Shown here: one piece after another, positions 8,228 through 16,138 of the stretch
How the letters are laid out: every line of letters begins with the position of its first letter
Position numbering within the stretch: position 1 is the stretch's first letter
Assembly: GCF_027625935.1 (NCBI RefSeq)
Contig: NZ_CP115300.1
Span: forward strand, 1,426,001-1,490,000
Length of the DNA stretch: 64,000 bases
Direction: 5' to 3'
Source of the DNA: Streptomyces camelliae
GTDB taxonomy: Bacteria > Actinomycetota > Actinomycetes > Streptomycetales > Streptomycetaceae
Translations under genes and position numbers: made by a program
Notes under the pieces: model-generated
Told to the model about the DNA's origin: nothing
The model's database searches: none
What the model saw: the letters and a program-made list of their open reading frames with translations, nothing else

Positions 8228-9631
8228 ATGACCACCCTTGCCGACCCCGTGCCCGGCGGGCGCCCGGAGGATCTGCGCCGGGTCGCCGCGCTCACCGCCG
8301 GCCTGGCCGGACAGGGCGTGCGCGGGATCGTGCTCGCGTACGTCGACACCGCCGGCGTGTGCCGGGTCAAGACGGTCCCGACGGCGCGGCTGGCGGCGGC
8401 CGTGTCCTGGGGCGTCGGCATGTCCCCGGTGTTCGACACCTTCCTCGCCGACGACTCGATCGTCACCACCGACGTCCTCGGTTCCCCGGACGGCGATCTG
8501 CGCCTCTACCCGGACCTCGACCAGCTGGTCACGCTGGCCGGGCAGCCCGGCTGGGCGTGGGCGCCGGTGGACCGGATCACCCAGGAGGGCGCCCGGCACC
8601 CCGGCTGCGCCCGGACCTTTCTGCGCCGGACGGTGGCCGGCGCGGCCGAGCGTCACGGGCTGGCCTTCAAGGCGGCGATCGAGGTCGAGTGGTCGGTCGG
8701 GCTCGGCTCGGCGCCCGCCGGGGAGTTCGTCCCTGCGGTCTCCGGTCCGGCGTACGGCGCGGTCCGGCAGGTCGGCCTGAGCGACTACACCGCCGACCTG
8801 CTGGCCGCGTTCGCCGCGCAGGACGTGCCCGTCGACCAGCTCCATCCGGAGTACGCCCCCGGGCAGTTCGAGATCTCCGTGGGCGCGCTGGACCCGGTGG
8901 CGGCGGCCGACCGCAGCGTGCTGGTCCGGCAGACGATCCGCGCGGTCGCGCAGCGGCACGGCCTCAGGGTCTCGTTCTCGCCCGCGGTGTCCGCCGAGGG
9001 CGTCGGCAACGGCGGCCATCTGCATCTGTCCTGCTGGCGCGGCGGGGTGAACCTGCACGCGGGCGGGCAGCGCCGCTACGGCATGACGCCCGAGGCGGAG
9101 TCCTTCACCGCCGGGATCCTGGCCCGCCTGCCCGCGCTGACGGCGGTCACCGCCCCGAGCCCGGCCAGCCGTCTGCGGCTGCGGCCCTCCCAGTGGGCAG
9201 GGGTGTTCACCGCGTGGGGGCGGGAGACCCGGGAGGCGGCGCTGCGGGTGATCACCGGTACGGCGGGCCGCCAGGCGCAGGACGCCAACCTGGAGGTCAA
9301 GCCGGTCGACCTGGCCGCCAACCCCTACCTCGCCCTCGGCTGCGTCATCGCCGCGGGCCTCGACGGTCTGGCCGGGGCGCTGGAGCTGCCCGGGGAGATC
9401 ACCGGCGACCCGGCCCGGTACACGCCGGACGAGGCGGAGAGGCTCGGCGTACGCCGCCTGCCGCGGTCCCTGCCCGAGGCCGCCCGGGAGTTCCGTGCCG
9501 ACGAGGTGCTGCGGGCCGCGCTGGGCCCGGTCCTCGCGGACGCGGTGACCGCCGTACGGCTGGGCGAGGCGGCGGCCGTCGAGGGCCTGGACGACGCCCA
9601 GGTGGCGGCGGCCTACCGCTGGGTGTACTGA
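8228..9631 (+). CDS. Glutamine-synthetase-like gamma-glutamyl ligase (FluG/GlnA3-like)
   Basis: A 467-residue protein of the glutamine synthetase superfamily that should couple ATP-dependent activation of glutamate to an amine acceptor. The beta-grasp N-terminal domain (residues about 30-115) is followed by the catalytic domain, with EYAPGQFEISVG, the metal/ATP motif GNGGHLHLSC, and WAGVFTAWGRETREAALRV in the arginine-containing region. Sequence character is that of the gamma-glutamylpolyamine synthetases (GlnA3, PuuA) and the C-terminal half of fungal FluG rather than the primary ammonium-assimilating GlnA. The amidohydrolase gene directly downstream reinforces the FluG comparison. The amine substrate is unknown. 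Confidence 0.88.
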   Translation: MTTLADPVPGGRPEDLRRVAALTAGLAGQGVRGIVLAYVDTAGVCRVKTVPTARLAAAVSWGVGMSPVFDTFLADDSIVTTDVLGSPDGDLRLYPDLDQLVTLAGQPGWAWAPVDRITQEGARHPGCARTFLRRTVAGAAERHGLAFKAAIEVEWSVGLGSAPAGEFVPAVSGPAYGAVRQVGLSDYTADLLAAFAAQDVPVDQLHPEYAPGQFEISVGALDPVAAADRSVLVRQTIRAVAQRHGLRVSFSPAVSAEGVGNGGHLHLSCWRGGVNLHAGGQRRYGMTPEAESFTAGILARLPALTAVTAPSPASRLRLRPSQWAGVFTAWGRETREAALRVITGTAGRQAQDANLEVKPVDLAANPYLALGCVIAAGLDGLAGALELPGEITGDPARYTPDEAERLGVRRLPRSLPEAAREFRADEVLRAALGPVLADAVTAVRLGEAAAVEGLDDAQVAAAYRWVY

Positions 9632-9633
9632 CC

Positions 9634-10821
9634 GTGGCCACCGCACCGGGACCGGTCCACGAGGCCCTCGCCGCACTGCCGCTGGTGGACCACCACTGCC
9701 ACGGCGCGGTGACGGCCGACCTCGCGCCGCGGGAGTTCGCCGCGCTCCTCACGGAGGGCGAGGCCTGGCCCGGCAGCTCGCCCTTCGACACGCCCGCCGG
9801 GGTGGCCGTACGCCGGCACTGCGCGCCCCTGCTGGACCTCCCGCGGCACGCGCCGCCGGACACCTATACGGCCCGCCGCGCGGAGCTGGGCTGGCAGGAG
9901 GTCAACCGCCGCTTCCTGACCGCCGCCGGAGCCGAGGCGTTCTTCGTGGACACCGGCTACACCGCGCACCCCCTCACCTCCCCCGCCGAACTGGCGGCCG
10001 CCTCCGGCGCCGCGGCGCGGGAGGTCGTACGCCTGGAACAGGTGGCGGAGGCGGTGGCGGCGCGGGGCGTCGAGCCGGACGCGTATGCCGATGTGTTCCG
10101 TACGGCGGCCGAGGAGGCGGTGCGCCGGCCGGGCGTGGTGGCGGTGAAGTCGGTCGCCGCCTACCGCACGGGCTTCGCCCTGGACCCGGCCCGTCCGGCG
10201 GCGCGGGAGGTCACACGGGCAGCCGGGAACTGGCTGGCGGCCGGCGGCCGCCTGACCGACCCGGTCCTGACCCGGCACCTGCTGTGGACCGCCGTGGACC
10301 TCGGCCTGCCCCTCCAGCTGCACACCGGCTTCGGCGACGCCGACCTGCGGCTGCACCGCGCCGACCCGGCCCTGCTGACCGACTGGCTGCGCCTGGCTTC
10401 CGGCACGATCCCGGTCCTGCTCCTGCACTGCTGGCCGTACCACCGCCAAGCCGCGTATCTGGCAGCGGTGTTCGAGCACGTGTACCTGGACGTCGGCCTC
10501 GCCCTGCACCACACCGGCCCGGCCCGCTGCCGGGCGGTGCTGGAGGAGGCGCTGGAGATCACCCCGTTCCGGAAACTGCTGTACAGCTCCGACGCCTACG
10601 GCGTGGCCGAATTCCACCACCTCGGCGCCCTGTGCTTCCGCCAGGGACTGGCCGGTATCCTCCAATCCCGCGTCGAGGCCGACGAGTTGAGCCTGCCCGA
10701 CGCCCTGCGCATCGCCGCCTGGACGGGCCGCGACAACGCCCGCCGCCTCTACGGACTCTACGGACCGCCCGCACCCGAACCGGCGCGCGACCCCAGCGAG
10801 CGCCCCACCCGGAAAGTATGA
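9634..10821 (+). CDS. Amidohydrolase, FluG N-terminal-domain-like
   Basis: A 395-residue metal-dependent hydrolase. I take GTG 9634, two bases after the stop of the synthetase gene, so translation is probably coupled. Metal-ligand motifs of the amidohydrolase barrel are visible: VDHHCHG near residue 20, LQLHTGFGDADLR near 230, LLHCWPYHRQAAY near 265, and LYSSDAYGVAEFHHLG near 318. In FluG this domain precedes a glutamine-synthetase domain in one polypeptide; here the order is reversed and the domains are separate genes. It may hydrolyse the gamma-glutamyl product or a related amide, which is inference from context. Confidence 0.85.
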   Translation: MATAPGPVHEALAALPLVDHHCHGAVTADLAPREFAALLTEGEAWPGSSPFDTPAGVAVRRHCAPLLDLPRHAPPDTYTARRAELGWQEVNRRFLTAAGAEAFFVDTGYTAHPLTSPAELAAASGAAAREVVRLEQVAEAVAARGVEPDAYADVFRTAAEEAVRRPGVVAVKSVAAYRTGFALDPARPAAREVTRAAGNWLAAGGRLTDPVLTRHLLWTAVDLGLPLQLHTGFGDADLRLHRADPALLTDWLRLASGTIPVLLLHCWPYHRQAAYLAAVFEHVYLDVGLALHHTGPARCRAVLEEALEITPFRKLLYSSDAYGVAEFHHLGALCFRQGLAGILQSRVEADELSLPDALRIAAWTGRDNARRLYGLYGPPAPEPARDPSERPTRKV

Positions 10822-10828
10822 TCAAGCA

Positions 10829-11365
10829 ATGTCAGACATGACCGAAACCACGCCCGGCTGGCTCACCACGGACGAGCTGGAAATGGCCAGGGCCCGCATG
10901 CCGATCCTGTACGTCGAGGCCGTGCCCGTGCGCGTGGACGACAGCGGCGAAGTCACCAGCATCGGACTGCTGCTGCGCATCGGCCCGGACGGGACGGTCA
11001 GCCGGACCCTGGTCTCCGGCCGCGTCCTGCACCACGAGCGGGTCCGCGACGCCCTGCTGCGTCACCTGGAGAAGGACCTCGGCCCGGTCGCCCTCCCCCG
11101 CATCCCCACCTCGATCCAGCCCTTCACCGTCGCCGAGTACTTCCCGACCGCGGGCATCACCCCGTACCACGACCCACGCCAGCACGCGGTCTCCCTCGCC
11201 TACATCGTCCCGGTCACCGGCGACTGCCGCCCCCGCCAGGACGCCCTGGACCTGGTCTGGTTCAGCCCCCAGGAGGCCGCGTCGGCGGCCGTGCAGAGCG
11301 AGATGCCGGGCGGGCACGGGGTGCTGCTGAGGCAGGCGCTGGCGCACGTGGGTCTGACGTACTGA
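10829..11365 (+). CDS. NUDIX-like protein, DUF4916 family
   Basis: A 178-residue protein that starts 8 bp after the amidohydrolase stop, so it is very probably in the same operon. The beta-rich core (YVEAVPVRVDDSGEVTSIGLLLRIG) and closing segment (LDLVWFSPQEAAS) have the NUDIX fold pattern, but the canonical GX5EX7REUXEEXGU box is not recognisable. That is typical of the DUF4916 group annotated in actinobacteria. Without the box, pyrophosphohydrolase activity is doubtful; a binding role is possible. Confidence 0.75.
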   Translation: MSDMTETTPGWLTTDELEMARARMPILYVEAVPVRVDDSGEVTSIGLLLRIGPDGTVSRTLVSGRVLHHERVRDALLRHLEKDLGPVALPRIPTSIQPFTVAEYFPTAGITPYHDPRQHAVSLAYIVPVTGDCRPRQDALDLVWFSPQEAASAAVQSEMPGGHGVLLRQALAHVGLTY

Positions 11366-11380
11366 CACCGGCGGCCGCCC

Positions 11381-11405
11381 GACCGGCCTGTCTATCAGGC
11401 CAGTC
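11381..11405 (+). terminator. Hairpin after the FluG-like operon
   Basis: Arms GACCGGCCTG and CAGGCCAGTC pair over 10 positions with one mismatch and a 5-nt loop (TCTAT), 16 nt after the NUDIX-like stop codon. It is a plausible terminator for the three-gene unit. Confidence 0.55.
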
Positions 11406-11434
11406 CGGCCGCAGGCCAGGGCCGGCGCCGATGC

Positions 11435-11456
11435 GTTCAGGTTGTGTTCAGGTTCG
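11435..11456 (+). promoter_or_regulatory. Two tandem 11-bp direct repeats (GTTCAGGTTnn)
   Basis: GTTCAGGTTGT is followed at once by GTTCAGGTTCG, an 11-nt period matching one helical turn. This is the layout of OmpR/PhoP-type response-regulator boxes in Streptomyces, although the PhoP consensus has GTTCACC rather than GTTCAGG. The repeats lie about 93 bp before the start of the COG4705 membrane protein gene. Confidence 0.45.
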
Positions 11457-11548
11457 CCGCACCCCGTGGCAACAGCTGCACCAGAAGCCCCAAAACAATG
11501 GCAAAGGGGGCTGGGGAACGGACAGTTGGCCGTGCGAGGGTGCGGATC

Positions 11549-12346
11549 ATGAGCACAGAGCACGTCCTGACGGACCGGCCGCACGGTCACGCACGCGCGC
11601 GCATACGCGAGAGCGCGAACAAGGTGCCGGAGGTCACCGTCTACTTCTGGATCATCAAGGTCCTCACGACCGGCATGGGCGAGACCGCCTCCGACTTCCT
11701 GGCCCACACGCTGGGCAACATCCCGGCGGTCGGCCTCGGCGGTCTCGCCTTCGTCGCCTCGCTCGTGCTCCAGTTCGCCGTCCGCCGGTACGTGGCCTGG
11801 ATCTACTGGACGGCGATCGTCATGGTCAGCGTGTTCGGCACGATGGCCGCCGACGCGCTCCACGTGGTCGTCGGCGTCCCGTACACCCTGTCCACCCCGC
11901 TCTTCCTCATCGCCCTCGCGGCCGTCTTCGCTTTCTGGTACAGGAGCGAGCGCACGCTGTCCATCCACTCCATCCGCACCCGCCGCCGCGAGTTCTTCTA
12001 CTGGGCGGCCGTGCTCGCCACGTTCGCCCTGGGCACCGCCGCCGGCGACCTCTCCGCTACCATCGGCCTCGGCTACCTGGGCTCCGTCGCCCTGTTCGCC
12101 GCGGCGATCTGCGTCCCCGCTCTCGCCCACCGCATGCGCCTGCTCGGCGCGGTGACCGCCTTCTGGACGGCGTACGTCATCACACGCCCGCTCGGCGCCT
12201 CCCTCGCCGACTGGATGGCCCTGCCGGCCAAGCGCGGCGGCCTGGCGTGGGGGCTGGGCCCGGTGACCCTGTCCTGGACGGTGGCGATCGTCGGGTTCGT
12301 GGCGTTCCTGGCACTGTCGCGCCGGGACACCGAGCCGGCGAGCTGA
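11549..12346 (+). CDS. COG4705-family integral membrane protein
   Basis: A 265-residue uncharacterised membrane protein. I place the start at ATG 11549, after GAGGGTGCGGATC, because the upstream part of the open frame is neither hydrophobic nor conserved-looking. The protein has about eight membrane segments and shows an internal duplication. The first half carries KVPEVTVYFWIIKVLTTGMGE and GETASDFL; the second half carries REFFYWAAVLATFALGTAAGD. Each half has an acidic motif (GETASD, GTAAGD) in a membrane helix, typical of the family. Function is unknown. Tandem 11-bp repeats upstream suggest two-component control. Confidence 0.85.
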   Translation: MSTEHVLTDRPHGHARARIRESANKVPEVTVYFWIIKVLTTGMGETASDFLAHTLGNIPAVGLGGLAFVASLVLQFAVRRYVAWIYWTAIVMVSVFGTMAADALHVVVGVPYTLSTPLFLIALAAVFAFWYRSERTLSIHSIRTRRREFFYWAAVLATFALGTAAGDLSATIGLGYLGSVALFAAAICVPALAHRMRLLGAVTAFWTAYVITRPLGASLADWMALPAKRGGLAWGLGPVTLSWTVAIVGFVAFLALSRRDTEPAS

Positions 12347-12360
12347 CGACAGCCGGCAGC

Positions 12361-12390
12361 CGGCCGGGCCGGAGACCACCGGCCCGGCCG
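12361..12390. terminator. 12-bp perfect hairpin
   Basis: CGGCCGGGCCGG and CCGGCCCGGCCG are perfect inverted arms around the 6-nt loop AGACCA. The hairpin lies 14 nt after the COG4705 stop and 8 nt from the end of the minus-strand remnant, so it can act in both directions. Confidence 0.75.
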
Positions 12391-12397
12391 ACGTACG

Positions 12398-12520
12398 TCA
12401 GTCGGTCTGGCGGGTCACCGTCGAACGGGACCGGGTGACGGGGAACTTCCCGGCCTGGTGCCCCGCGTTCCGCTTCTCCCGCGGAGCCGCCCGGGACTTC
12501 TCCCGCTGCTCGTCCGTGCG
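12398..12520 (-). pseudogene. Coding-like tail in frame after the phosphoesterase stop
   Basis: Downstream of the phosphoesterase stop codon the same frame stays open for 40 more codons and closes at TGA 12400. Third positions are almost all G or C, and the product is very hydrophilic and basic (for example KSRAAPREKRNAGHQAGKF). It has no start codon of its own, so it is best read as the 3' remnant of a lost gene or the tail of a formerly longer protein. It could also be chance. I do not recognise the family. Confidence 0.3.
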
Positions 12521-13852
12521 TCAGGCCGACGAAAGGTGCTGGGCGGCAAGGGCTTCACAGACCGTGTCGAGGTGGGACGTCGTGCCCCGGGCCGGGTTGT
12601 TGCCGCTTGAGGTGGGCACCGCAACGCCGTCGAGCGGGTCATCGGTGCGGGGCTGGTCGAGGGTGAGGACCTCGCCGATCCCGGGTGCCGCCTCGTCGCG
12701 GCGGGTCAGCGGGGGAAGCTTCCACCGCTGCTCGATCGTCTTGAGCAGTGAGGTGTGGTCCAGCGGTGTCGTACCGTCGACGCGGAACACGGTCCCGGGC
12801 TCGATCAGGGGGGAGACCAGTACGGCGGGCACCCGCACTCCGAACCGGGTGAAGTCGAATCCGAATTCCCCCTGTGAGTCGTCGGGAGGGACCGCTCCGG
12901 AGGGCGGGGCGACGTGGTCGTAGCATCCGCCGTGCTCGTCATAGGTGACGACCAGCAGGGTCCTGTTCCAGTTCGGCCCGTTGCGCAGTGTGTAGTAGAC
13001 GTCGTGAATGAGCTGCTCGCCGGCGGCGACATCGTAGTTGGGGTGCTGGTCGTTGCCGGTCGTCGGTGACCAGTCGGGCTCAAGGAAGGTGAAACCCCGC
13101 GGGAGCGTGCCGGTGCCTGCGGCACGCTCGAAGTCGGTGAAGCTGCCGAAGTGACGCTGGTCGGCTTGCTGGGTGTCGGGGAAGTCGTGTCTGGTCAGCA
13201 GCTTGCCGTCGCTGTAGATCGCCCAGTCCACGGAGTTCTTTTCGAGCAGTCCGAAGATGCTGGGGGTGTCGAAGGGGATCGGGATGCCGCGCACGTTGTC
13301 GTCCATGCGGCCCAGGCTGGTGCCGGCCAGGGCGAAGGCCCGGTTGGGCAGGGTCTCGGTCGGCGCTGAGCTGTACCAGTGATCGCAGACCGCGTAGCCC
13401 CGTGCGAGACCGGACAGCACCGGCAGGGCTTCCGGGGTGAAGCAGCCCATGATGTTCTCCGGCTTGGTGCCGGGGTATATCGGGCGGTGCTTCTGGCTGT
13501 CGTATTGCAGTGCGTCGGCGAAGCCGGCCACGAATCCGTCCATGGTCGCGGCAGGGGCCGGTACGGAAGGAGTCGGCGTCCCGAACAACTGGCTGTTGGT
13601 CGGCGCATAGCCCTCTCTGGGATCGGCGCCGGGCATGAAGTACGCATCCGGCGTGGTCCGGTCGATCGGGAAGACCGTGACCCTGCCGCTGTCCCCGGGG
13701 ACGCTCTCCTGCCCCGTCAGACCTTCGAAAGGCTTGCCTGACGGGGTCTGTCTGCCGGTGTAGAGGAACCCCAGCATGTGGTCGAAGGAACGGTTCTCCT
13801 CCATCAGGACCACGATGTGGTCGATCTGTCCCAGTCGGGTGTTGTCAGGCAT
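12521..13852 (-). CDS. Phosphoesterase family protein (phospholipase C / acid phosphatase type)
   Basis: A 443-residue member of the phosphoesterase family (PF04185) that includes bacterial phospholipases C and acid phosphatases AcpA. The N-terminal metal-binding signature IVVLMEENRSFDHMLGFLY is intact. CDHWYSSAPTETLPNR and LLVVTYDEHGGCYDHVAPP supply the other expected metal ligands. Unlike most family members it lacks an obvious signal peptide or Tat motif. Codon use is less GC-biased than in its neighbours (40 of the first 49 codons end in G/C by my count). The gene sits beside a tRNA gene in a region with repeats and remnants, which hints at horizontal acquisition. Confidence 0.88.
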   Translation of the reverse strand: MPDNTRLGQIDHIVVLMEENRSFDHMLGFLYTGRQTPSGKPFEGLTGQESVPGDSGRVTVFPIDRTTPDAYFMPGADPREGYAPTNSQLFGTPTPSVPAPAATMDGFVAGFADALQYDSQKHRPIYPGTKPENIMGCFTPEALPVLSGLARGYAVCDHWYSSAPTETLPNRAFALAGTSLGRMDDNVRGIPIPFDTPSIFGLLEKNSVDWAIYSDGKLLTRHDFPDTQQADQRHFGSFTDFERAAGTGTLPRGFTFLEPDWSPTTGNDQHPNYDVAAGEQLIHDVYYTLRNGPNWNRTLLVVTYDEHGGCYDHVAPPSGAVPPDDSQGEFGFDFTRFGVRVPAVLVSPLIEPGTVFRVDGTTPLDHTSLLKTIEQRWKLPPLTRRDEAAPGIGEVLTLDQPRTDDPLDGVAVPTSSGNNPARGTTSHLDTVCEALAAQHLSSA

Positions 13853-14264
13853 GACACGCCCCCGTCAGGCGATGGTTGAAAGCGGGAGAGCCTGGCGGTT
13901 CACCGTCGGCCCGGACGGACATCGCCGTCGCCGACTCCACCGGCTGCGGCGACCCGCCATCACTCCATGGGCTGAGCCTGGATCTCGCAAGCATCCTGGA
14001 TCTCGCAGGCATGGCGGCTTCTCCGCATATAGATCAAATATACGATATTTCCCGGCATACCGCACCCGCTCACCGCGATCGGAGCCGCTTGACGGGCCGT
14101 CACTCCAGAAGAGACCGAGCGGCGACCGGGGAGTCGGCGGATCCCTGACCGACGCGTGCGACGCCGCACCGCACGACGGCGGGACACGGCGACCATCGCC
14201 GCCCTGAACGCACGGAAGGCCACCCTCCCACGAGTGAGAGAGCGGCCTCCGACCTGCCAAAAGC
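13853..14264. other. Non-coding gap with AT-rich patch and 18-bp tandem repeat
   Basis: About 410 bp between the phosphoesterase gene and tRNA-Pro. I find no convincing gene. It holds an unusually AT-rich stretch (14027-14050, ATATAGATCAAATATACGAT...) and, just left of it, the tandem repeat listed separately. The phosphoesterase promoter probably lies here. Confidence 0.6.
13977..14012. repeat. 18-bp tandem duplication
   Basis: CCTGGATCTCGCAAGCAT (13977-13994) is followed directly by CCTGGATCTCGCAGGCAT (13995-14012), differing at one base. It looks like a recent slippage or duplication event in the gap upstream of the phosphoesterase. Confidence 0.85.
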
Positions 14265-14341
<77 letters not shown>

Positions 14342-14429
14342 ATGCCGTTTGACCTGGGATTTCCCCGGTCGAAACGTGCAGAGAAACCATACCGCACTCG
14401 GATCGGTGGTCGCGCCCCGCTTTTCGCTG

Positions 14430-14468
14430 TTGACCTCAAGTTTGGTTGAGGTTGCACGATCGACTGCA
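14430..14468 (+). promoter_or_regulatory. MerR/SoxR-type promoter with 19-bp spacer
   Basis: The -35 TTGACC (14430-14435) and -10 CACGAT (14455-14460) are 19 bp apart, the stretched spacing typical of MerR-family activated promoters. The spacer carries the inverted repeat ACCTCAA-gtttgg-TTGAGGT. Compared with the E. coli soxS SoxR box (CCTCAAGTTAACTTGAGG), 15 of 18 positions agree. The expected start point falls on or next to the A of the transketolase ATG at 14468, so the mRNA should be leaderless. The regulator is not in this window; SoxR itself or another MerR protein are both possible. Confidence 0.75.
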
Positions 14469-15175
14469 TGACGATCACAGCAGACTTCGGCCGTACGTAC
14501 GGCTACGACGACCTGCCGGGGCTGATGGGCCTCATGACCGGCGACGAGAAGCACGGACCGGCGGCCACCTCCACGCTCGACGTGCTGTGGGTGCTCTACG
14601 ACCGGGTGCTGCGGGTGACGCCGGAGCGGCGGGACGATCCGGCCCGGGACCGGTTTCTGCTGAGCAAGGGGCACGGGCCGATGGCGTACTACGCGGTGCT
14701 GGCCGCGAAGGGGTTCGTGCCGGTCGACTGGCTGCCCGGCTTCGGGTCGTACGACTCCCCGCTCGGGCACCACCCGGACCGGGTGCTGGTGCCGGGGGCC
14801 GAGATCGCCAGCGGGTCGCTCGGGCACGGGCTGCCCATCGCCGTGGGCAGCGCCCTGGGCCTGCGGGCGCAGGGGATGGACGACCCGGCGGTCTGGGTAC
14901 TGATCGGGGACGCCGAACTGGACGAGGGCAGCAACCACGAGGCGATCGCCTTCGCGGGGCCGGCCGGTCTGGAGCGGTTGCACACGGTCGTGGTCGACAA
15001 CTCCTCCGCCAGCCATGCGCGGCCCGGCGGCATCGCCGCCCGGTTCGAGGCCGCGGGCTGGTCCGCGGTCACCGTCGACGGGCGCGACCACGAGGCCCTG
15101 TACGCCGCGTTCACCGCGCCGCATCCCGGGCGGCCGCATGTGGTCGTGGCCCGGGTCGAGCCGAAGACCGCCTGA
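14468..15175 (+). CDS. Transketolase N-terminal (thiamine-diphosphate binding) subunit
   Basis: A 235-residue half-transketolase that binds thiamine diphosphate. Seen are [18 protein letters not shown] (substrate/ThDP histidine), [13 protein letters not shown], and the ThDP/metal motif [15 protein letters not shown]. The second half is encoded by the next gene 31 bp downstream. Split transketolases move two-carbon units between sugar phosphates, and related pairs serve aromatic or C5-sugar routes, so the physiological substrate is open. The ATG follows the MerR-type promoter with no leader or ribosome site. Confidence 0.93.
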   Translation: MTITADFGRTYGYDDLPGLMGLMTGDEKHGPAATSTLDVLWVLYDRVLRVTPERRDDPARDRFLLSKGHGPMAYYAVLAAKGFVPVDWLPGFGSYDSPLGHHPDRVLVPGAEIASGSLGHGLPIAVGSALGLRAQGMDDPAVWVLIGDAELDEGSNHEAIAFAGPAGLERLHTVVVDNSSASHARPGGIAARFEAAGWSAVTVDGRDHEALYAAFTAPHPGRPHVVVARVEPKTA

Positions 15176-15206
15176 CTCTCCCCCACATTCTTGAAGGGCA
15201 CCTTTC

Positions 15207-16130
15207 ATGGAAACCATGCGTGACCGTTTCGCCCCCGTTCTCTCCCGGATGCTGGACGAGGATCCGCGCGTCGCGGTCGTCCTCGCCGAGATCGGCAAGG
15301 ACGGCTTCCGCGAGGCCATGGCCCGGCATCCCGACCGGGTGATCAACGTCGGCATCCGGGAGCAGCTGCTGGTCGGGGCGGCCGCCGGGCTGGCGCTCAC
15401 CGGGCTGCGGCCCGTCGTGCACACCTTCGCCAGCTTCCTCGTGGAGCGGCCCTTCGAGCAGGTCAAGCTGGATCTGGGACACCAGGACGCCGGGGCGGTG
15501 CTGGTCAGCGCGGCGGCCTCGTTCGACTGGCCGGCGGGTGGCTACACGCACATGTCGCCGGGCGACGTCGCGCTCATCGACACGCTGGACGGCTGGACCG
15601 TCCATGTGCCCGGACACCCGGACGAGGCCGAGAGCCTGCTGTGCCGCGCGGTCGGCGCGCACGACGACAAGGTGTACGTACGGCTCTCCGTGCAGTCCAA
15701 CCAGCGGGCGCGGGTGGTCGACGGACGGCGCTTCGTGACGGTCCGCGAGGGCCGCTCCGGTGTCGTCGTCGCCGTCGGCCCGCTGCTCGACACGGTCCTC
15801 GCCGCCACGGAGGGGCTGGACGTCACCGTGCTGTATGCGACGACCGTGCGGCCCTTCGACACGGCCGGTCTGCGCCGGGCCACCGAGGCGGCGGGCACCG
15901 ACGTCGTGCTGGTCGAGCCGTACCTCGCGGGCACCTCGACGGCCGCGGCGGCCGAGGCTCTGTCCGATGTACCGCACCGGGTGCTGGGCCTGGGCGTGGG
16001 GCGGCGGGAGCTGCGCCGTTACGGGACGGTCGAGGAGCATGTGGCCGCGCACGGGCTGGACGCGCACAGCCTGCGGGAGCGGATCGCTTCGTTCGTGGGG
16101 TCGGCGGCGCGGGTGGCTGCCGGGGTGTGA
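15207..16130 (+). CDS. Transketolase C-terminal (pyrimidine-binding) subunit
   Basis: A 307-residue partner of the preceding gene. It holds the pyrimidine-binding domain (FAPVLSRMLDEDPRVAVVLAE, VINVGIREQLLVGAAAGLAL with the catalytic glutamate, and TFASFLVERPFEQVKLDL) and then the C-terminal transketolase domain (VLYATTVRPFDTAGLRRAT). The two subunits should assemble to one active enzyme. The gap of 31 bp and shared strand indicate one operon. The gene is followed directly by a decayed transporter on the other strand. Confidence 0.93.
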   Translation: METMRDRFAPVLSRMLDEDPRVAVVLAEIGKDGFREAMARHPDRVINVGIREQLLVGAAAGLALTGLRPVVHTFASFLVERPFEQVKLDLGHQDAGAVLVSAAASFDWPAGGYTHMSPGDVALIDTLDGWTVHVPGHPDEAESLLCRAVGAHDDKVYVRLSVQSNQRARVVDGRRFVTVREGRSGVVVAVGPLLDTVLAATEGLDVTVLYATTVRPFDTAGLRRATEAAGTDVVLVEPYLAGTSTAAAAEALSDVPHRVLGLGVGRRELRRYGTVEEHVAAHGLDAHSLRERIASFVGSAARVAAGV

Positions 16131-16138
16131 CACACGAT

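Noticed and set aside
14225..14240. Short hairpin after tRNA-Pro
   Set aside because: Only six base pairs with a wobble; too weak to call as a terminator.
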